DNA of 64,000 nt from Macrolepiota albuminosa (lineage: Eukaryota > Basidiomycota > Agaricomycetes > Agaricales > Agaricaceae). The stretch covers positions 124,001 through 188,000 of the forward strand of contig JAMWFC010000016.1 in NCBI GenBank assembly GCA_027475525.1, given 5' to 3'. The notes beneath the pieces were generated by a model. The model searched no databases, was not told the origin of the DNA, and saw only the letters and a list, made by a program, of their open reading frames with translations. The position numbers were made by a program, and so were the translations under genes. Below are positions 12,130 to 22,147 of this stretch, piece after piece (within the stretch, counting starts at the first letter, position 1; each line of letters opens with the position of its first letter).

Positions 12130-13680
12130 TCAAGCATCAAAAATATCATCGATACTGTCATCACCAATAAGTCGCTTGAGCTTTTCATCTGCCTTAACAA
12201 TCCTATCTTTTCTTTCTTGGTTTTCATCTTTCTTGCGCTTGTTTGATTGCTCATCTATGTCCCCTCCACTTTGTCTTTTCTTCGGCTTTTCTTCAGGGGG
12301 ATCTTCAGAGTCACCCCAGAGCACACCACTCCTAGCAACACGTTTACCATCGAACCAAGATGGGTGTTCTTCAAGAAGCTCAGGTTTGACCTGCCAAGCA
12401 CGAATACGATTTACGAGAAGTCGGGCAACTGGAGGTTTTGAGTTCTTGATCATGGCACCATCCTTGCACATTGTCATGGCTTTTTCCTTGTCAGGAAAAG
12501 GGTCTGTGATTCTATCAATGTCTTCATATAGTTTCTTGGCCTGTCAAACGAGGTTAGCATGTTATATGCATTGAGGATATATCTCCACTGCTCACAATGT
12601 CACTTCGATAATCAGGTGGCCTTCTAATGTATCGTGATGGTTCATCTGGTCGCCTCTCAGGGTCGTCTTCATAATCAGACATTGCATTCAAGATAAACGC
12701 ATTGTCATACTTAGCATTGGTATATTCTGATTTTGTTCGCTTTCTGATTCGTGCCTTCAAAACCTGGCAGGATGATGTTAGACACATTCAAGAGCAATTT
12801 TGAGTCTATACCGCTTCTGCACGAGAGTTCTTCTGCGACCAATTCAGCATTCTCAAGTCACTTTGATCCTGCTCTGCTTCGTCCTGTAAATCCTCCTCTC
12901 TTTGCCTTTTTTCCGCCATCTCATCCTCTTTTTTCTTCACAGTCTTCCATTGTGTCGCCATATAACTCCATTTTATTTGGATTTTTTCAGCCAAGTCGTC
13001 CTTTGAGATATCGAATAGTGCCTGTTTCGCTTCGGGAACCAGTCTTGCCCCATTAGAGACAACATATTCCTGTATGTCGTGCAGTCCTGCCTTGTTTGGA
13101 GCAGTACGGTAAACTTTCTTCCAGTCGAAATGAAGAAGAGGCTTTGATGTTGCCGGGTCCTTGGGCCAGTCTGGATGGGCACGATCTATTCCATGTGGAT
13201 ATGATGGGAGAGTCTTCCCATCAAGTCTATCAATGCCCATCAGCTGTTGGAAAGCTTTGTTCATGACATCCTAATTCAGATTCCACATTCAAGAACAATT
13301 AATGACAAGGTGAGCTCTCATACCTGAATTGGCTTGGACTTTTTCGCAATCTCACTTCGCTCTCTCTTCTTTTCATAATCATCATCCTCATTGACATCAC
13401 CCAGGGCCACCGATGTACATTCCGATGGTTCACTAGAAGATGTGCCTTCTTCATTGACCACTTCTTTCTCCCTACCCATTGCTACCTCAACTTCAGGACC
13501 TTCCCGTTCCTCATCCATCATCTCTTCCAAGAACTGAACCCTCTCCTTCAACTGGTCCATCGATGCCCGTAAGACTTGAATTTTTCTCTCTGAATTGGTT
13601 TTATACTGATCAAACTCGGTTTTCAAATCTTCATAGCTTGCTACCAATGTATTCAGGCGTGTAACGTTTGATGAGGCCAT
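12130..13680 (-). CDS. CACTA-associated second protein, intact, function unknown
   Basis: Four exons join cleanly with GT-AG introns of 48-55 nt: 13680-13324, 13270-12812, 12763-12596 and 12540-12130, giving 464 codons and no interruption. The N-terminus (MASSNVTRLNTLV) starts a coiled coil of about 60 residues, followed by an acidic Ser/Glu stretch. The middle has a Trp-rich part with LPSYPHG, DWPKDP and LHFDWKKVYRTAPN and then a second charged helix. The C-terminus is Lys/Arg/Asp-rich with basic runs suited to nuclear import. It lies tail to tail with the transposase, inside the same inverted repeats. I do not know its function. A DNA-binding or transposition-accessory role is suggested only by position and composition. 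Its clean frame contrasts with the wrecked transposase. Confidence 0.75.
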
Positions 13681-14163
13681 AGATGTTATCTTTCAAGCAC
13701 GGAGTCGGTGTTGTTGCAAGAAAAATTGGCGACGTCACCAGCTGTCAAGTTTTACTCGAAGCTTCGATATTGATATCGATGCCAATCAGGTTACAAAGTG
13801 CCCATATTCGTTGTTCTAACTCAATTGGCGTTAACGTTGGTTCGACTCGGGCAATCATGTTAATTCAACTAACAATGTATACATGTTGTACTAACAGCTA
13901 GTACTAGTAACCATAATGTACCTATTTTCCTTTGAAAGAATCAAAGAAATTCAATTTGAGCTGGGTATGCGCTAGCGTAGGCACGCGAGCATATCTGGGC
14001 AGTTAAATTACAATGACCTATGATATTGCCAGAATCAAGCTGAATTCTATTGATTATATACTTGTACCTTGAACATTGGGTCTATATGCTAATTTCTGGG
14101 TATCTGGTCGGGATGTGTTGGAAACATGTCCGAAATCCGTAGATACCGGGAACATCCCGGAGT

Positions 14164-14189
14164 CTCATAATCTGCAATTTCACGCAGTG
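14164..14189 (-). repeat. CACTA right terminal inverted repeat
   Basis: The reverse complement reads CACTGCGTGAAATTGCAG and then ATTATGA, pairing with 8058-8083 with three mismatches. Confidence 0.88.
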
Positions 14190-16069
14190 TATCATTCGGT
14201 CATTTGAGGAGTGGCGACATTTCCTTGAGGGTGCCAGGCATAAATTCGAGGTGTGGACTGATCACAAGAACTTAGAGTACTTTCGGACGGCCAAGAAACT
14301 TAACCGCCGACAGGCTCGATGGTCCTTGTATCTGGCCAACTTTGACTTCTCTCTGCATCACAAACCTGGACGGAGCATGGGTAAGCCAGATGCGCTTTCT
14401 AGGCAAGCAGATCATGGTTCAGGAGCTAGTGACAATGACAATATTGTACTCCTGAAGCCAGAGCTATTTGCTATCCGTGCTCTAGAAGGTGTGGTTGGCC
14501 AGGGAGAAGAAGTGAGCATCCTTCGAGACATCCGACAAGGTAACTGGGAGGGTGCTCAAGAAGATCTGGTAGCTAAGGCTGCCATGGCCTTGCATGCTTG
14601 AGAGAAAACTGGAGTGAAGTCTGTCCGCACCGACGAGTGGTCTCTGGAGAATGGTCTTCTTACCTTTTGAGGACGCATTTATGTTCCCAACCTGCCAGAT
14701 CTCTGGAGGTGGATTGTGGAGCAGCATCATGACTCTCAAGTTGCAGGACATCCTGGCAGATGGAAGACACTGGAGCTGGTCTCACAGAATTGCTGGTGGC
14801 CTCAAATGTCACGGTATATTAGCTCTTACACCTCCACCTGCGATCTTTGTCTTTGGACTAAGCCTTGTCGTCAGCCTCCTATGGGACAACTTCATCCATT
14901 GCCTATCCCAGCTGAGCGTTGGAGCGTGGCCTCGGTAGACTTCATTGTTGAGTTACCTGATTCTCATGGATATGATGCGATCATGGTGGTAGTGGATCTC
15001 TGTGGCAAGCGTGCTCATTTTATTCCAACACACACTACTTGCTCAGCCATGGGCGCTGCCAATCTGTACCGGAAGCATGTCTGGAAGCTCCATGGGTTGT
15101 CAGATGCTTACGTCTCGGACCGTGGACCTCAGTTTGTGGCAGAGTTTACTAGAGAACTGTATCGCCTCCTCCATGTCAAACTCCACACTTCCACAGCCTA
15201 CCACCCCCAATCTGATGGCCAGACTGAGCGTGTCAACCAGGAGCTAGAACAGTATCTCCAGCTCTTCTGCAATGAACGACAGGATGACTGGGATGACCTA
15301 TTACTGGAGGCAGAGTTCCAGTACAACAACCATGTACACGCTGCCACCCAGATGTCTCCTTTCCTTCTAGATACTGGTCGACATCCTCAGATGGGATTCA
15401 AGCCTCGTGGACGACCTTCAGAGAATGAAGCTGTCAATGAGTTCATAGATCAGATGAAGGCAGCCCAGGAGGAAGCCAAGGCAGCTTTAGCTAAGGCAAA
15501 GGATGACATGGCCCGCTACTACGATCGTGGACGAACTCCAGCCCCCAAGTACAAGCCTGGAGATCAAGTCTACCTGGATGCCTCTGACATTGCTACCACC
15601 CGACCTTCTCAGAAGCTCTCTCACCGTCGTCTAGGACCCTTTCCTATAGTACGGCAGGTAGGCCCACTTGCCTATTGACTCAAGCTGCCTAGTGGAATGA
15701 GTCGACTCCATCCAGTCTTCAATGTGGTGAAGCTTTCTCTAGCCCCAGAGGATCCAATCCCAGGTCGGCGTCCACAGCCACCTCCACCACCAGTTCTGAT
15801 GAACAACCAAGAAGAGTACGAAGTGGAACGGATCCTAGATAGCCGACTCTTTAGGAACAAGCTTCAGTTCAAGGTCAAGTGGAAGGGCTACGGAATCAAG
15901 GACATCTCCTGGGAGCCACAAAAGAATGTCCATGCCCCTGCCTTAGTCCGGGAATTCTATCAACAGCATCCCAATGCTCCTCGGGCAATCAGAGGCCTCT
16001 ATTCTCTTTCCAAGGTAGACCAGGCCATCCAGAACTACTTCTATCCAGCACGTCGAGACGCCGCGCTCT

Positions 16070-16082
16070 AGAGGGGGGGTGA
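16070..16082 (+). other. Gypsy polypurine tract
   Basis: The purine run AGAGGGGGGGTGA immediately precedes the 3' LTR, right after the end of pol. Confidence 0.7.
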
Positions 16083-16586
16083 TGTCAGGGGACTCCTCAT
16101 TTTTTCCTTCTTTCACTTCTTATCTCTTTATTCTCCTTTCATTCATGCTCTTATTTCTTTTGTCATTCTCTCATCTTACTGTTTCTATTCTTTCAACATT
16201 AACACTATCTGTTAATACTATTCTCAGCTCTTGAGGTGCTCTGTTTCTTTAGCTACCATTCAGACAAGTGTGGGCCCTTCAGCACCGCTTCCAGACCGCT
16301 TACATAAGCCAGAGTTTGCCAGAGTTTGCCACTTATTTGTGCAACTATTTGTATAGGCAATTTTCAAGGTTTTAAGGTTTTGTTATACTGTACAGTTGTT
16401 TTCCATGATTCAGAGGCCCCAGAAGTGTCTAACCTGGCATAATGAATCTCTAAACTTGTTCTCTTTGGATCTCCCTCTGCCAGGTGAGTAGCTATCTTGA
16501 TATTGTCAGTATATATTCTAATACACTTTGGATCTCCCTCTGCCAGCTGTGTGACTGAGCCACAGCCTCTAGAGGTCACCCTTACA
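16083..16586 (+). repeat. Gypsy 3' LTR (LTR-A family)
   Basis: This 504-bp LTR runs from TGTCAGGGGACTCC to CACCCTTACA. It carries a TATA-like CTTACATAAG near 16300. The first about 358 bases appear identical to the LTR starting at 21072. Confidence 0.92.
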
Positions 16587-16823
16587 CAAACAAGGTCACA
16601 TGACATTGTTTATACTGGTGTTTTCATCTTCTACTGCTGAAAAGTATTGAGAAAATATGAAAATTAAAGTGAGTTAAAAAACTGCCTCAATGATTGAATA
16701 TTTTGTTTGATTTATTAATCAGGAATTTCTTGTTCAAATCACCTGATGTATATATCATTTTGAAGCTGGGATGCAGTTGTATGTCATGTGATTTTTTATG
16801 ATTTTTTGCTTAGGTAATTGTTG

Positions 16824-18273
16824 TACACTTAGCAGAAGATCTCCAATGTATAAATTACCACCCATCTGAACTTTATATAGAACAGGACCTACACTATTTT
16901 TAACTATTTTCAACTTGTCAGAAAGAAAATCATCTCTGTGGCTATAGGTGATGCAGAATTGAAGAAAGCATTTTCCAGACACACAGTCACTATTGTACAC
17001 ATCAGAGAGTATGGAGCATAGAATATAGGATCTTTTTCTCCTGTGCTGAGGCAGGAGATTGTGCCATGCATAGGTGCAAATACCAGAGATAGGAGCAGCA
17101 AGATGGCAGCCACTGCTAGTGCAAGATTTTCTAACAAAATATAAAGGAAACTAGAAATGGTTTTGATACAATGCTGTGCTAGTAGTCAGTGACATAACAA
17201 GCATCAGAAGTTAAAATAAACATTTCTTAAGGCTGAAAACTGTAAGCCATCTGGTAGCAAGTTCCAACAAATTGTATCTTCAAAAATATCCCAATAAAAT
17301 ACAGAAAATACAGAACAGATTAGAGCAAGGACCAACTCAGACTATCAACTCAACAATAGTCCAGCCACTGTTATGGGAAGGAGAAGCATGAAGCTAGCAG
17401 ATGGAGTAGATTGGCATTAATCTGGAGTAATCTGGATCAATAGAAGATCTGATATAAAAATAACTAGATTGAAATGTTTTGATAAAAGAAAAACATGACT
17501 GGAAGAGGATAAATGAGAAATAAATAAAGGAAGAATACAAAGGAGAGATGAATGTAGGAAAGATACAAAGAAGGAATGAATGGAGGAAGAATACAAAGAA
17601 GATATGAATAGAAGAAGAGGAATAAAAGAAAGAGATGAATAGAATGGTGGAACTGAAACAGGTATTACAAAAATGAAAAATAGAACAATAAAAATTAAGT
17701 TAGAAATGCTTAAAAGTCATGTGCATCTGGTAGTCTGTGCACTGTAAAAGAAGTATAAATAGCCTAAGTAGAGTAGAGAACAGAGCAATTGATAGGCAAA
17801 GGCTTGGTGGTTCCTAAAAAGTGAATCACTTAGGCTGGAGTTTGTTAAGTACCCTCTACCTTTCAGAATATTCTACATACTTTGAGAAGTAACCTTCATC
17901 AACACCTCAAGTTATCATCAAGAACCAGTGTGGATTAGAAAAGACTTTCTGAGACTACCAATAAGCCCCAGAACTATAGTGATACTTGCATCTTAAGTAC
18001 TACAGTGTTGGTAGTTTGGTGGAAATAAATGAGTTTGATAGTATGCTGGATGAGAAAAGCTTGTGTCAGTTGCACCTGCATCTCTAAGTAAAGGAAGCAA
18101 ATTCAGACATCATCCTGAAGGTCTTTAGCATCCAAGAAAACTTCTGAATTGACAAGCTAAGACATAGAGCATGCAGATGCTTAAGTCTGATAGAAAAGCA
18201 ACAAACAAGGGCCAGGTAAGATTCTAACAAGCTGTAGGAGACTTTTAGACCAGAATTAGGAAACTTGTTTTGC
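16824..18273. other. Non-coding, purine-rich AT-rich region
   Basis: No credible gene is seen; the short minus-strand frames near 16755-17137 overlap the Tc1-like arm and match nothing known to me. The region is AT-rich, with a purine-rich block at about 17460-17660. Confidence 0.5.
17529..17612. repeat. 28-nt minisatellite, three units plus a degenerate fourth
   Basis: Units at 17529-17556, 17557-17584 and 17585-17612 share the pattern GGAA[GA][AG]ATACAAAG followed by GATGAAT-like sequence. A more degenerate unit follows to about 17643. The tract is almost pure A and G. Confidence 0.7.
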
Positions 18274-18595
18274 TGTAAGAGTGATCTTTAGAGCTTGCAG
18301 CTAATCATACAACTGGCAGAAGAAAATCCAAAGTATATTAGAGAAATACCAACAACAACAAAAAGTAACTAATCATCTGGAAGAGGAAAATCCAAAGAGA
18401 ACAAGTCTAAGAATTCCTCTGCTGCAGCACAGCACATCAGTACAGTGGCAGTGGCTATGAGATCAACTGTATAGTACTTTAAACTTATCTTAGGACAGAT
18501 CAGAGAGGTTCTAGCAGCCTCCAGGAGAGCTCAGAGAAATCTTAGAAGTGCCAGAGAGTTTCTGAGGGAGTGTCAGAAAAGGAAGTCCTCTGACA
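18274..18595 (-). repeat. LTR-B copy, minus orientation
   Basis: It runs from TGTAAGAGTGATC to CCTCTGACA on the plus strand and is the reverse complement of the type at 6224-6563. The flanks TTTGC and AGATC do not match, so it may have been rearranged after insertion. Confidence 0.65.
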
Positions 18596-19403
18596 AGATC
18601 CTGCCTACTCTACAATTTACTAGACTTTGCCATATCATAGGTTTACAATGACCTAACTCTATGTGAGAAGAAGTTGCACTATATAATGAAAAAGAGTATA
18701 CATGTGACTGTAAGTAGCTGACCCTCTAAGATATCACAACAATCACATCCCATTGCCAAAATATTAAATAATGCAATGTTTACTACTATTCTAGTAAGCA
18801 CCCTCAGCTGATTATATACAATCTTAAAATGAGCAAAATTTTACATACCAATATTTTATATTATACTCTCAAGTACTATAAATTGAATATTTAATGTATT
18901 TTATATTATTTAGTTTAGATTTCAACAAAATCAGTTCTATATTATAGTCTGTAATAAGGTCAAGAAGTGGTGGGATAAAATCCTGGGCATTATTGAGATG
19001 CTAGTTCTACACCAACTTCTACAGAAAAAATGCTTATTTAAGTTACCTACTACATTATTAGTTGAAAGGATGAATGATATATGCAAAAGAAAAAAAAAAG
19101 AATGAGAAAAAAAAGAAGTAGGAGTGTCATTATGCTTACAGTCATTATAAATATTGATGATCATGGAGTAATTGGATTTGCCTAAAAATCAGACTACCAT
19201 TATATCTGTAGAAAACACTCTAAGAAATGTTAGTAGTAGTTATAATTTTATATAAATAATGAATATTATAGTTGCTTGTATGAGCCAGTGCTATCATGGC
19301 ATGTCTGAGATCTATTTATTGACATTTTCCCCACATTGACATATGTAGTCTACTGCTTATATAAGCATCCAGATAGATAAACAACAACAACAACACCTCT
19401 CTT
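18596..19403. other. AT-rich non-coding region
   Basis: This very AT-rich stretch has no supported gene. Its last about 80 bp (GACATTTTCC...AGCATCCAGATAGA) match 23262-23332, a dispersed repeat that lies directly beside the Gypsy derivative. Confidence 0.5.
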
Positions 19404-20703
19404 TATCAGGGGACTCCTTATTTCTTCCTTCTTTCATGTCAGGTTCTGCTGAGTCAGGGGCTTTCTGAGAAAGCAATGCCCTTATGAGGCAGATTTGATT
19501 TATATGTACTTGGGTATCTGGAACTCCAGACTGTGCTCCAGGGTTCAAGATGTAAACAGGGGATTCTCAGAGTAAGGGACTTAGTCTGGGGATTGGGTGA
19601 AGTTGAAAGGATTAAGAGATTAGAGTTGAGTCAAGAACTAGAGGTTCTAACACAAAACCAGGGTTAATAAACTTTAGATTGAAAAGTGCATACCAATCTC
19701 AGGAGCATGCAAATAAGTTGAGCATGCCAGTCAAAGCATGCCAGTCAAGTGTGCCAGTCAGTATGTACTAGTCAGATCAAAGGAGCACGCAAACAATCAA
19801 ATATAATATCAAGACTAAAGTATGACAAGTGGGTAGCTACTCTTTAAGTACTGGTGGGGGCTACTCCAGGTTCCTGAGGGGTTCCAGGACATCTGGAGCA
19901 GTTCCAAGAATTAATGGGTTGCAGAGGGAGGAGGAGGGGAATCGTGCATGCAGAGCGCATGATCAATTGGCATGGAGAGATAATGTGTGATAGTCAGGGT
20001 GATTGATATGATCCAATCACGTGCCAGTGGGTAGTCCCAGGGTTCATGATGTGGGGCTGTCAGAGAGTGCAGTGTGATAGTAGGGTCTGATGTGCATGAT
20101 GGCAGTGTTGGCGGTTGTAATGGTGGGGGTTGTGTTGTGAGGTTGGCAGAGGAGTCCCAGATGGGGTTCCAGAGAAGTCCCATGATGGTCCTGGATGGGA
20201 GAGGTTGTGACATTTCACTCCTTATTCCTTCACTCTCCTTTCATTCATTTCTTTATTTCTTCTATCATTCTCTTATTTTGCTGTTTCTGTTCTCTCAACA
20301 CTATTTGTTAGTACTATTCTCAGCCTTTGAGGTGCTTTGGCTCTTTAGCTATCATTCAGACAAGTATGGGCCCTTCAGCACCGCTTTCAGACTGCTTATA
20401 TAAGCCGGAGTTTGCCTTTCTGACTTCCAAAGTCCGGAGTTTTCCTGCCTTGTTTGCACAGTTGTTTGGTTAGTCAATTTTCAAGTTTTTAATGTTTTAT
20501 TGTACTGTACAGTTGTTTCCCATGCTTCAGAGGCCCCAGAAGTGTCCAACCTGGCATAGAGAATCCCTAGACTTGTTCTCTTTAGATCTCCCTTTGCCAG
20601 GTGAGTAGTTATTATGATATTGTTAGTACATACTCTAATACACTTTGAATCTCCCTCTGTCAGCTGTGTGACTGAGCCACAGCCTCTAGAGGTCACCCTT
20701 ACA
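19404..20703 (+). repeat. Gypsy-derivative 5' LTR, split by a solo LTR
   Basis: It starts TATCAGGGGACTCC (the canonical TG has become TA) and ends CACCCTTACA. Subtracting the inserted LTR-C and its duplication leaves about 519 bp, close to the 504-bp family length. It carries the TATA-like CTTATATAAG near 20395. Confidence 0.85.
19437..20212 (+). repeat. Solo LTR-C nested in the Gypsy 5' LTR
   Basis: This 776-bp segment starts TGTCAGGTTCTGC and ends GGTTGTGACA, with TTTCA on both sides (19432-19436 and 20213-20217). It is the same family as 3850-4643 in the opposite orientation. Confidence 0.9.
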
Positions 20704-21071
20704 ACTCCATCCAGTCTTCAATGTGGTGATGCTCTCTCCAGCATTAGAGGATCCAATTCCAGGTTGACATCCACAGCCACCCCCACCTCCAGTTCTGGTA
20801 GACAAGTATAAAGTGGAGCAAATTCTAGACAGCCAACTCTTTAGGAACAAGCTTCAGTTCAAGGTCAAGTGAAAGGGCTATAGAATCAAGGACATCTCCT
20901 AGAAGCCACAAGAGAATGTCCATGCCCCTGCCTTGGTCCAGGAATTCTATCAACAGCATCCCAATGCTCCCCAGGCAATTAGAGGCCTCTATTCTCTTTC
21001 CAAGTAGACCAGGCCATCCAGAACTACTTCTATCCAGCACATCAAGATGCTGCACTCTAGAGAGGAGGTTA
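20704..21071 (+). pseudogene. Gypsy pol 3' end: chromodomain relic
   Basis: The translation parallels 15698-16071 (LHPVFNVV...RNKLQFKVK) with several stops, for example at the Arg of the IPGRR equivalent and at the Trp of the KWKGYG block. The changes are mainly C-to-T and G-to-A. Confidence 0.85.
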
Positions 21072-21575
21072 TGTCAGGGGACTCCTCATTTTTTCCTTCT
21101 TTCACTTCTTATCTCTTTATTCTCCTTTCATTCATGCTCTTATTTCTTTTGTCATTCTCTCATCTTACTGTTTCTATTCTTTCAACATTAACACTATCTG
21201 TTAATACTATTCTCAGCTCTTGAGGTGCTCTGTTTCTTTAGCTACCATTCAGACAAGTGTGGGCCCTTCAGCACCGCTTCCAGACCGCTTACATAAGCCA
21301 GAGTTTGCCAGAGTTTGCCACTTATTTGTGCAACTATTTGTATAGGCAATTTTCAAGGTTTTAAGGTTTTGTTATACTGTACAGTTGTTTTCCATGATTC
21401 AGAGGCCCCAGAAGTGTCTAACCTGGCATAAGGAATCTCTAGACTTGTTCTCTTTGGATCTCCCTCTGCCAGGTGAGTAGTTATTATGATATTGTCAGTA
21501 TATACTCTAATACACTTTGGATCTTCCTCTGCCAGCTGTGTGACTGAGCCACAGGCTCCAGAGGTCACCCTTACA
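21072..21575 (+). repeat. Gypsy-derivative 3' LTR
   Basis: This 504-bp LTR appears base-identical to 16083-16440 for its first about 358 bp. It then differs at several positions in the last about 145 bp. Confidence 0.92.
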
Positions 21576-21714
21576 GGCACCAGCTCTCATGCATTCTCAT
21601 CTTGGAAAAGGTTACATTGATGAGCTCCTACTGCAGCTGGCCACAGATAGCACCAATACTCATATCTCACATTAGCCTACTGGTACCACCAGAAGTGGCA
21701 TGCTCTAGCACTTC

Positions 21715-22147
21715 TGTAAGGGCAACCTCTAGAGGCTGTGGCTTAGTCACACAGCTGGCAGAGGGAGATCCAAAGAAAACAAGTCTAGGGATTCTCTATG
21801 CCAGGTTGGATGCTTCTGGGGACTCTGAAGCATGGAAAACTACTGTACAGTACAACAAAACTTTAAAAACTCAAAAATTGCCTACACAAACAATTGCACA
21901 AATAAGGGACAAACTCTGGCAAACTCTGGCTTATGTAAGCAGTCTGGAAGCGGTGCTGAAGGGCCCACACTTGTCTGAATGGTAGCTAAAGAACCAGAGC
22001 ACCTCAAGGGCTGAGAATAGTACTAACAGATAGTGTTGAAAGAATAGAAATAGTAAAATGAAATAATATCAGAAGAAATAAGAGAATGAATGAAAGGAGA
22101 GCAGAAGAAATAAGGAGTGAGAGAAGGAAGAAATGAGTCTCCTGACA
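21715..22147 (-). repeat. Solo LTR-A, minus orientation
   Basis: It runs from TGTAAGGGCAACC to GTCTCCTGACA on the plus strand. The flanks ACTTC (21710-21714) and GCTTC (22148-22152) differ by one transition and look like a target duplication. It is about 70 bp shorter than the full LTR. Confidence 0.8.

Larger units (their letters stand above)
8058..14189 (+). mobile_element. CACTA (CMC) DNA transposon with Tnp2-type transposase
   Basis: The element begins CACTGCGTAAAATCGAAG and ends with the inverted complement of CACTGCGTGAAATTGCAG, giving terminal inverted repeats of about 26 bp. The trinucleotide TAT flanks both ends (8055-8057 and 14190-14192), the 3-bp duplication expected for CACTA elements. 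Excising it restores the Gypsy RNase H reading frame across the junction. It carries a broken Tnp2-like transposase on the plus strand and an intact second gene on the minus strand, arranged tail to tail. Confidence 0.93.
7954..16071 (+). pseudogene. Gypsy pol relic: RNase H, integrase, chromodomain
   Basis: The RNase H coding is split into 7954-8057 ([20 protein letters not shown]) and 14193 onward ([13 protein letters not shown]), separated by the CACTA element. The H2C2 zinc finger (HHDSQVAGHPG, then CDLC) lies near 14716-14865 and the integrase core at about 14930-15420, with DF, SDRGPQF and the TERVNQELEQY glutamate. The C-terminal chromodomain occupies about 15817-15965 (YEVERILDSR, then KVKWKGYG, SWEP). 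Three premature stops, near 14599, 14668 and 15676, are all TGA where Arg (CGA) would fit. Chromodomains of this class guide integration to heterochromatin; that role is inferred. Confidence 0.9.
7777..16586 (+). mobile_element. Ty3/Gypsy chromovirus-type LTR retrotransposon, interrupted by CACTA element and a sequence gap
   Basis: The left edge is TGTCAGGGGACTCC and the right edge is CCCTTACA. The flanking pentamers 7772-7776 and 16587-16591 are both CAAAC, a perfect target duplication. Internal coding gives RNase H, integrase and a C-terminal chromodomain in the order expected for chromoviruses. Most of the 5' LTR, gag, protease and reverse transcriptase fall into the 100-N gap. RNase H is cut by the CACTA element at 8058-14189. 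Confidence 0.93.
7127..16823 (-). mobile_element. Tc1/mariner-like element, internally deleted, split by a Gypsy insertion
   Basis: The left arm (7127-7776) and right arm (16587-16823) carry matching inverted ends of about 190-200 bp. Both begin CAACAATTA[TC]CTAAGC and share TTCAATCATTG[GA]GGCAG further in. TA follows the right end, while TG precedes the left end, consistent with a TA target site mutated on one side. Removing the Gypsy insertion leaves about 885 bp, too short for a full Tc1 transposon. The left arm holds a fused transposase relic. This is a non-autonomous deletion derivative. Confidence 0.75.
19404..21575 (+). mobile_element. Deletion derivative of the Gypsy chromovirus
   Basis: A 5' LTR (19404-20703, interrupted by another LTR) is joined directly to the last about 370 bp of pol (20704-21071) and then to a 504-bp 3' LTR (21072-21575). 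Everything from gag to integrase is missing. The outer flanks (CTCTT and GGCAC) do not match, which points to recombination or deletion after insertion. Confidence 0.85.

Noticed and set aside
6224..18595. LTR-B copies at 6224-6563 and 18274-18595 as the two ends of one large retrotransposon
   Set aside because: They are in opposite orientations, differ in length, and lack matching flanks, so they cannot be an LTR pair.
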